From: a virus
Strand: one strand, 5' to 3'
IMG/VR virus record: IMGVR_UViG_3300033153_007754
Coordinates: 1 to 64,000 of that record
Length of the DNA stretch: 64,000 nucleotides
A program made the translations under genes and the position numbers. Below the pieces are notes generated by a model. It made no database searches. It was not told the origin of the DNA and saw only the letters and a program-made list of their open reading frames with translations. Position 1 is the first letter of the stretch. The number at the start of each line of letters is the position of its first letter. Positions 58,315 to 64,000 of the stretch are shown in pieces.

Positions 58315-58695
58315 ATGAAATATAATTTACAAAACAATACATTTATAATAATAATAATGCAGGTTATTCTTTACTTTGGTTTTATAAAAGGTGTTTTATT
58401 ATTCCAAACAGTTTTTGTCGGGTTTTATTTAATTGGTGCAATCTCATTTATTTTATTGAAAATATTGAAAGGTGAGGGTTACAAGAATCTTGAAGATGAT
58501 ATTAGTCATTATCTTAAGTTGCCAAAATATCAACAATACATTATTAATATTTCAGAAACATTATCACGATTATTGGTGATTTATGTTTTAATAACACAAC
58601 AACAATACCTAGTTCTTGCATTATATATTGTTAGTGATTTTGGTTCTATATTACTTAAACATAAAATATTATCAAAAATAAGGAGTGAAAAATGA
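58315..58695 (+). CDS. Membrane protein, paralogue of the next gene
   Basis: The 126 residues have about four hydrophobic spans (TFIIIIMQVILYFGFIKGVLLF, TVFVGFYLIGAISFILL, LLVIYVLI, LVLALYIVSDF). The first half aligns with the 58692 protein (YN...FYxGFxxGxxLFxxVFxGxF). Starts after TAGGAG and overlaps the next gene by 4 bases. Confidence 0.72.
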   Translation: MKYNLQNNTFIIIIMQVILYFGFIKGVLLFQTVFVGFYLIGAISFILLKILKGEGYKNLEDDISHYLKLPKYQQYIINISETLSRLLVIYVLITQQQYLVLALYIVSDFGSILLKHKILSKIRSEK

Positions 58696-59087
58696 CATAT
58701 AATGTATTATATAATTTAACAATGCTTTTAGTCTTTTATATTGGGTTTGTGGCTGGTAGTGTATTATTTGAAATAGTATTCACAGGTTATTTTATTTTTT
58801 TATTTATTACAATACTAGCTGCAATGTTATTTGGAACTGATAAGGATTATAAAAGTATTTACCGTGATGTTAAGAAAAGAACTCAATTACCATTATATAA
58901 GAAATTGATTATAAATATTGTGTTTATTAGTGTAAATATTTACATGTTTGGTGTTCTATTTTTTAATGGGTATTACTTTCCACTTTTGATTATGATTCTA
59001 ACTTACTTATTGGTTCTTAAGTTACATGAGATAGGTAAAAGGCTTTGTCTTTGTGGTGGTGATGGTGGTGATGATTGTGGTGATTGA
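58692..59087 (+). CDS. Membrane protein, paralogue of the preceding gene
   Basis: The 131 residues have the same topology as the 58315 protein, with YIGFVAGSVLFEIVFTGYF aligning to its YFGFIKGVLLFQTVFVGFY. The C-terminus differs: CLCGGDGGDDCGD, a glycine/cysteine/aspartate-rich tail. Tandem duplication followed by divergence is likely. It is translated by ATGA-type coupling to its neighbour. Confidence 0.72.
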   Translation: MTYNVLYNLTMLLVFYIGFVAGSVLFEIVFTGYFIFLFITILAAMLFGTDKDYKSIYRDVKKRTQLPLYKKLIINIVFISVNIYMFGVLFFNGYYFPLLIMILTYLLVLKLHEIGKRLCLCGGDGGDDCGD

Positions 59088-59089
59088 TT

Positions 59090-59392
59090 TTATTTTTTTA
59101 GCAAGGTTTTCATGAAAAGTTTCACCTCCTCCCCATCTGTTGGGTATTTATCTAGTGATTTTTCTACAATAATACGTACAGCATTATAAAATTTTTCATT
59201 ATCAATTCCTTCAATTCCGTATATCTCTTTTCCAGAAAAAGTAAGAATCCTAACACTGCCTTCTGTTATTTGTAAAAAGCAATCTTTACCACTTGGAAGC
59301 GGCAAAGGTTTATAAACAAAGACACTCGATTTAGTGTCTAATCTTTCATTCAACCTTTCAATTATATCTTTTTTTAATAGTGGTTTACTCAT
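59090..59392 (-). CDS. Hypothetical early protein
   Basis: The 100 residues (KPLLKKDIIERLNERLDTKSSVFVYKPLPLP...) are soluble, with an alternating central sheet and a helical end. No family recognised. It has a complete early-type promoter with leader hairpin (59409-59460) and GGGAGG, so it is an independent early gene. Confidence 0.7.
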   Translation of the reverse strand: MSKPLLKKDIIERLNERLDTKSSVFVYKPLPLPSGKDCFLQITEGSVRILTFSGKEIYGIEGIDNEKFYNAVRIIVEKSLDKYPTDGEEVKLFMKTLLKK

Positions 59393-59408
59393 CTTATCCT
59401 CCCAGACT

Positions 59409-59460
59409 ATGGCTTAATTACCATCTATTTAGAGTATACTTATTTTTCTGGATTTGTCAA
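59409..59460 (-). promoter_or_regulatory. Early-type promoter with 5' hairpin
   Basis: On the minus strand TTGACA (59455-59460) and TATACT (59433-59438) are 16 bases apart. ATGG-TAATTAAG-CCAT occupies 59424-59409, identical to 6081-6096. Confidence 0.8.
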
Positions 59461-59510
59461 GTGTTTCATTGTTTTTTTTTTAATATTATTTTGATATGTT
59501 TTTATGGGGA

Positions 59511-61817
59511 TTAAGTAATTAATTCCAAGTTCATTGTAATGTTTTTACTAGAATTGTTTTTTATCTTAACGTTTGTGTCATTAACATATATATCAATATT
59601 ATCATTTTTATCTATTAATTTATCATAAGCAATTTCACTAACTATTAATTTTAGTTCTTTGAATACTGGTGTTATATCGACATCAGATGTTTGTAATTGG
59701 ATTTGATAACTAAATCCTTTAATACCTGCTTGTGATTTAACCACATTTAACAAAGATTCTTTTGCTCCTGAAAATGGTGTCTGTGTTCCGGTACCAGTTC
59801 CACCATTAACGATGTTTGTAGTATTTAAATCAGCTGCTATCCCCGCATAATTTGGTACTGTTATTGTTATTTCTGAAACCCCGTTTGTTATTTCAGCATA
59901 GACTTGATTGTTATAGTCTGATGTTTTAGAATTTGCATTAATATTGGCAACTATTTTTTGGGCTGTTAGATTTAAATCTGTATCAAATGTTATATCACCA
60001 CTCATAATTGAATCGCCATCAATTTCTAAATTCCATGTACCTGAACCACCTGTTAATTCATACTTTCCAACAGCATCAATTCCTTTTATATTATCATATA
60101 AAGTTGAATCACAAGCTAATATACCGTCATACGGGGATGGTAAATCAGAAGCCCCATCATTTGCTAAAAATTTAATATCCAATGTTTCACCTGAATCACT
60201 TGCGACCGTTTGTACATCAGTGATTTCATCCCAAGAATCAACTTTTACTAATATGTTTTTTGTTCCAGTACCAGCAGATGTAGAAAATGTTGGTGACAAA
60301 CTTGCTATAATACAGGGAATATCTACTTCTAAAGCAGTACCTGAATCGGCTGTGAAAATATTCTTTACGCCAACACCACTTGCACTTATTCCAGTTGCAT
60401 CAATAACTACTCTCTGTGTCTTATCCACTGTTGCACCATTTGTGCCACCAAAATAAAATAATTCAATATATAATTCACCTGTATTTTCACCCCATGTTTG
60501 TAAAACTGATATATAATGTTGCCGAACTTGTAATTGTTCAGAGTGTAATAAATTATATGTGCTATCATTAACAATATGGTATAAATAATACCAACCATCC
60601 TGGAAGGTTATACTCATATACTTCCGACCATTCCAATCAATTGCAATAGCTTTTGCGCCCATTGTTCCAACTCCACTTGAAACTAAATGCACATCACCGG
60701 CAACATCCATATATCTTATATTTTGGTCTATACTTATTAAATATGAACCATCATCAAATCCGTAAATCCTAGTTAACATATTATAAGTACCAGCCCCCAT
60801 AAAACCGGTAATGAATACCAATTCTTTATTTGGTTTATATTCATAAATAGAATAGTCGGCGTCCTTTAATGTTATAAATATTCTATCATTTATATAGTTT
60901 ATGCTTGTAATTATTCGATTACTCACAAGGGGATTATTGATATATTCAATTAATTTCCCAGTATAAAAATTAAATTCAGCAAATACTGTTCCAAGCGAAT
61001 CATTTCTAGCAATTAGACCAATTCCGGTGTCTTCGTCATAGTCACCGATAATGGTTAGTCGACCCCTAACACTTGCGCTGGTTGCACCTTGTATATAGTA
61101 GCAAATAACACCTCTATCCCCAAATATTTCACCCAAATTATATTGATATAATACACTCCTATTTGTTATGTCGAATAACATTAATTCAGGGAAAGCATTT
61201 GTGATATTTTGTCCTGATACTATCGCAAAACTCGATATCATCATTATTTGTTTTTCGGGTAATTCATAAGCTCCACGATATTGTGCATCGGCCGGCATAT
61301 TATAAGTATTTAGTGGGTTTGTGACTTTAGTCGAATCACTTTCACTCAAAACAGGGTTACTAAAATAAGTTGTGCTACTTGAATTGGGTGTAGCCATAAA
61401 AACTGGTTTGACATTTACAGTATTACACAAGTCATATGTTAAATTCTTTATTGCATTACTTTCAGTTTTTTCTGATGTGAGTTTTTTATTTGCATATGTG
61501 GAATTTGAGAGTGACATATTTGATGCATCTAAAGATATTTCACTCAATGCACTGGTTTTATATGCACTAACTTGTTTTGGTTTTACACCAAGAACATGAG
61601 GGAATTCAATAGCTTGATTTGGTTGAATTGTTAAGTTAGTTAATGTTTCTTGTGTTACCCCTGAAACCCCTGAGACCAAAGAAGTTGGGTTTCCACCTAA
61701 TGTAATTCCATCCCCAATAAAAAGCCTCTTGGTGTCTGTTGTCCAGAATGGACGACCATCTTCTAATAATAGTGTCTGTCTCACTACATCAGTTCCTTTT
61801 TTTAAAATTAAACTCAT
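59511..61817 (-). CDS. Tail-fibre/baseplate fibre-like protein
   Basis: The 768 residues begin LILKKGTDVVRQTLLLEDGRPFWTTDTKRLFIGDGITLGG, the common N-terminal fibre motif (RxGTxxxRxxxxLxxGExxWxTDTxxLYIGDGxTxGG). The middle (180-500) is strand-rich with propeller-like YIMM/WYYLY segments, the part from 520 on has GTGTKNILVKVDSWDEITD, and two more fibre-type sheets follow. Receptor binding or a structural fibre role is likely. It lies in the late operon starting beyond 63114. Confidence 0.75.
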   Translation of the reverse strand: MSLILKKGTDVVRQTLLLEDGRPFWTTDTKRLFIGDGITLGGNPTSLVSGVSGVTQETLTNLTIQPNQAIEFPHVLGVKPKQVSAYKTSALSEISLDASNMSLSNSTYANKKLTSEKTESNAIKNLTYDLCNTVNVKPVFMATPNSSSTTYFSNPVLSESDSTKVTNPLNTYNMPADAQYRGAYELPEKQIMMISSFAIVSGQNITNAFPELMLFDITNRSVLYQYNLGEIFGDRGVICYYIQGATSASVRGRLTIIGDYDEDTGIGLIARNDSLGTVFAEFNFYTGKLIEYINNPLVSNRIITSINYINDRIFITLKDADYSIYEYKPNKELVFITGFMGAGTYNMLTRIYGFDDGSYLISIDQNIRYMDVAGDVHLVSSGVGTMGAKAIAIDWNGRKYMSITFQDGWYYLYHIVNDSTYNLLHSEQLQVRQHYISVLQTWGENTGELYIELFYFGGTNGATVDKTQRVVIDATGISASGVGVKNIFTADSGTALEVDIPCIIASLSPTFSTSAGTGTKNILVKVDSWDEITDVQTVASDSGETLDIKFLANDGASDLPSPYDGILACDSTLYDNIKGIDAVGKYELTGGSGTWNLEIDGDSIMSGDITFDTDLNLTAQKIVANINANSKTSDYNNQVYAEITNGVSEITITVPNYAGIAADLNTTNIVNGGTGTGTQTPFSGAKESLLNVVKSQAGIKGFSYQIQLQTSDVDITPVFKELKLIVSEIAYDKLIDKNDNIDIYVNDTNVKIKNNSSKNITMNLELIT

Positions 61818-61828
61818 TTTTATTACCC

Positions 61829-62071
61829 CTATTTGTTTTTTAATCTATCAACTAATTCAAAAAAACTTGCATTATTAATATCATTTTCTTCTTTAGTTGT
61901 TAACACTGTTTTATATGTTTTCGTTTTTCTAATAATAGTTTTTGTCTTTTTTAATTTTGTTTTAAGTATATCACCTTTTTTTATAGTACTTTGTTTTACA
62001 AATAATTTCAAAATAAATTCCAAAATGAATAATAGACTAACAACACTTAAAATCTTATATAGTTTTTTCAT
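61829..62071 (-). CDS. Small membrane protein
   Basis: The 80 residues have one N-terminal span (LYKILSVVSLLFILEFILKLFV) and a lysine/threonine-rich tail ending NNASFFELVDRLKNK. The layout is like that of small inner-membrane spanin-type proteins, but there is no specific match. It lies between fibre and baseplate genes in the late operon. Confidence 0.62.
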   Translation of the reverse strand: MKKLYKILSVVSLLFILEFILKLFVKQSTIKKGDILKTKLKKTKTIIRKTKTYKTVLTTKEENDINNASFFELVDRLKNK

Positions 62072-62080
62072 TTTAACCCC

Positions 62081-63073
62081 TTAAAAATCATTAAAATCAA
62101 TATTCTCACCACCATCAATATTATCATCAATTTGGTTAGATTCAGATTCGTATTCGATAACATTAAAATCGAAAATAACCATATTATCATTAAACGCAAA
62201 TGGTGTTGATGGTGGTGATGCAATATATTGTAATACCCCATCATACCCATATTCTAAATATGCGATATATAAATCTTCATCTTCAATCTTACTTAATTGA
62301 ACATGTTTTAATTCATCCAAATAATAATCCATTAATGTATAATGATTCTCTTCTAGTGTTACATTTTCATAATCTGGGTATATTTGTAGATTACTATCCA
62401 GTTGTGTATGTATCACACTTTGTGGTGTTATGTTAATAGAAAGACTATCAATTAATATGAATTTTAACATTAAAAAAATTACACCTAATGGTTTCAAATA
62501 ATTTAATAAACTAATTAAATCTTTTAATGTGTAATCACTATTAATATCTAGGTTTTCTATTAGAAAGATATTAGGTATTTTATTGTAAATAGCCTTGTCA
62601 TAGACTAAAAAACCATCTTGTGAATAAACACTCGACTCAAAACCCAAAGTAGTTAATAAGGCGACATCTTCGATGTTATCATAATACAATTCTTTAATGT
62701 TTATATTACTTACAAGAGTTGTCCAAAAATTAATTCCATATGTACTCCCTTTTGTGTTGAAAATTCTTTTACTAAACAGTACAAATTTCTGCCAAGTCAT
62801 ATTTTTATCTACTATACTTTTTAGTTCAACAGGTATTAAATTTTCATATAAGTTTTTATCTGGATTTTTATCAATATCTATAAATTTTTTAATGTTTTCT
62901 ATGAAATAAATTGGGTTTATTTTATCATTCAGATAATTTTCATCCTGCATACTATCAAGATAAAATGTAAAAAAATCTAATAAGTTTTTTCCATTATTAT
63001 TTATATTATTATTAAAGAAATTTTCTATCTGAGTGGATACCCACTTCTTGTTTTCACCACTATCATATAACAT
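62081..63073 (-). CDS. Baseplate protein, tail protein I/wedge-like
   Basis: The 330 residues include VLFSKRIFNTKGSTYGINFWTTLVS followed by IKELYYDN and GFLVYDKAIYNKIPNIFLIENLD. The K-G-S-x-x-GI-x-F pattern with nearby YYD is characteristic of tail protein I/wedge proteins that attach fibres. The acidic C-terminus (NQIDDNIDGGENIDFNDF) is unusual. A late box at 63114-63121 precedes it. Confidence 0.5.
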   Translation of the reverse strand: MLYDSGENKKWVSTQIENFFNNNINNNGKNLLDFFTFYLDSMQDENYLNDKINPIYFIENIKKFIDIDKNPDKNLYENLIPVELKSIVDKNMTWQKFVLFSKRIFNTKGSTYGINFWTTLVSNINIKELYYDNIEDVALLTTLGFESSVYSQDGFLVYDKAIYNKIPNIFLIENLDINSDYTLKDLISLLNYLKPLGVIFLMLKFILIDSLSINITPQSVIHTQLDSNLQIYPDYENVTLEENHYTLMDYYLDELKHVQLSKIEDEDLYIAYLEYGYDGVLQYIASPPSTPFAFNDNMVIFDFNVIEYESESNQIDDNIDGGENIDFNDF

Positions 63074-63113
63074 ACACTTCCTTTAATTATCCATTATCAT
63101 AACACATATAAGA

Positions 63114-63121
63114 TATTTATC
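63114..63121 (-). promoter_or_regulatory. Late promoter box
   Basis: GATAAATA on the minus strand, overlapping the stop of the 63120 gene and 41 bases before the 63073 start. Confidence 0.42.
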
Positions 63122-64000
63122 AAATTTCAATTAAAGTGATGTTAGAATCGATATTATTTACATTCAATATGGGTTTTGGTTCAAAACCTTGGAAAGTTGG
63201 ATTACTATCAGTTACATCTATAGATATATTAAAACTATCTCTTGTAACTACACTGATATCATTAAAGTTTATGTGATATGTTGTTTTACCATATGTACTA
63301 CCAACAACTTCAGTAAAAGTTATTAAATTGGTGTATTGTGGGATTAACCCATCTATTATAACAGTATTTCTAATATAAAAAGATGAACCAAAAGTCGTTA
63401 CTTCTAAATTGCTATTATTAATGGTTGTTGTTATACCATTGTATGTAATATTTACATCATAATTATCTAATAAATTTAATGCATCACTACCAATATAGTT
63501 AACAAAACTTTTTGTGTCATCATAATCACTATCTATTGTTAAACCAAAACCAACAGAATCAATTTTGAAATCAACCATTCCATTTATGTTTTCTTGCACA
63601 ATATACATTTGTAAAATACTTTTATTAATATACGAAATATTATTATTATTTATGTTGCTTAGTAAAATATTATTGATGTTATTTTTTAATGGTGTAGGGT
63701 AATTACCAACAACATTTTTATTCAGGTAAGAGCTATATTTAATTAATAAATTATTATATTGTATATCATTAAAAACTATGTTAATACCAAATCTTGCTTT
63801 TTTATTAATTATATCAATTTCATTTACATAATTATCATAATTCATTCGTTCTACTACACCCGAATCAGATACTTTATACAAAGATACATAAACCATCCCT
63901 GCATTAGCGTTTGCAATGGGTAAATCATTAGAATCTAATACATTATATTGCCAATTTGGAAATAAATATTCAATAAAAGTATTTAAATCCGATTTTGTTA
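63120..64000 (-). CDS. Probable baseplate protein, 5' end outside the window
   Basis: The frame is open to the right edge: upstream of the methionine at 63896 it reads ...FIEYLFPNWQYNVLDSNDLPI without a stop. At least 293 residues are visible. The sequence is strand-rich and asparagine-rich (NINNILLSNINNNNISYINKS) and ends in an immunoglobulin-like sheet. It lies at the start of the fibre/baseplate operon. The exact T4 counterpart cannot be named. Confidence 0.6.
   Translation of the reverse strand, partial: TKSDLNTFIEYLFPNWQYNVLDSNDLPIANANAGMVYVSLYKVSDSGVVERMNYDNYVNEIDIINKKARFGINIVFNDIQYNNLLIKYSSYLNKNVVGNYPTPLKNNINNILLSNINNNNISYINKSILQMYIVQENINGMVDFKIDSVGFGLTIDSDYDDTKSFVNYIGSDALNLLDNYDVNITYNGITTTINNSNLEVTTFGSSFYIRNTVIIDGLIPQYTNLITFTEVVGSTYGKTTYHINFNDISVVTRDSFNISIDVTDSNPTFQGFEPKPILNVNNIDSNITLIEI

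Overview
The window is part of the genome of a very AT-rich, tailed, T4-like (contractile-tail) bacteriophage. The evidence is a recognisable T4-type gene set: RNase H/flap nuclease, a probable clamp-loader small subunit (gp62-like), the late sigma factor gp55, the prohead protease gp21, the head-completion nuclease gp4, and baseplate/tail homologues (gp25, gp53, gp15, a gp27-like hub, a tail-tube-like protein, gp26/gp51-like hub assembly proteins). Repeated NATAAATA boxes, the T4 late-promoter signature, lie in front of the structural genes. Shine-Dalgarno sites are strong and there are TTGACA/TATAAT promoters, so the host has an ordinary sigma70-type transcription system. The sequence alone does not name the host; low-GC hosts such as Fusobacteriota or Campylobacterota are a guess. 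No tRNA gene or CRISPR array was seen, and no stretch over 300 bases lacks a gene or gene remnant.

Layout. 1-2.5 kb: a left-truncated gene, a zinc-finger protein behind a structured leader, a DUF262 protein and a NADAR-like protein. 2.5-25.6 kb: 22 apparently intact genes plus one broken copy encoding MORN_2/YwqK-type repeat proteins, about 16 kb in total or a quarter of the window. They are interspersed with replication and late-transcription genes (rnh, 62-like, 55), an RlmN/Cfr-like radical SAM enzyme, a second DUF262 protein and a BspA-like repeat protein. 25.6-34.6 kb: SLOG-like protein, guanylate kinase, HAD phosphatase-like protein, a DUF4942-type adenine methyltransferase, a second radical SAM protein, a second BspA-like protein and several unknowns. 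34.6-41 kb: a secreted transglycosylase, a broken gene and two large tail-fibre proteins with a small relative of one fibre's N-terminus. 41-46.3 kb: gp21, a methyltransferase, a gene between perfect 15-bp inverted repeats, an RdgB-like pyrophosphatase with an extra domain, and small genes. 46.3-48.1 kb: an IS607-like remnant with a 34-codon MerR-type HTH peptide and a 539-residue TnpB whose RuvC and zinc residues are intact. 48.1-57 kb: baseplate/tail cluster. 57-59.4 kb: thyX and small membrane proteins. 59.5-64 kb: a third fibre-like protein and baseplate proteins running off the right edge.

Transcription can be read as three classes. Sigma70-like promoters drive early/accessory genes; most carry a short hairpin at the predicted 5' end of the RNA, and in many the loop is TAATTAAG or a close variant. 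A TTAAATAAT box exactly 10 bases before TATAAT precedes rnh, the gp62-like gene and one YwqK gene, and resembles T4 middle promoters in geometry. NATAAATA late promoters, several as divergent palindromes, serve structural genes.

The outstanding feature is the YwqK/MORN_2 array: a rapidly duplicating family built from 24-residue (72-bp) units, with signs of tandem two-gene duplication, insertion with flanking duplication, copied spacers and one nonsense copy. Because YwqK-type proteins are annotated as antitoxins/immunity partners, a phage-borne poly-immunity or counter-defence bank is a reasonable but unproven hypothesis.
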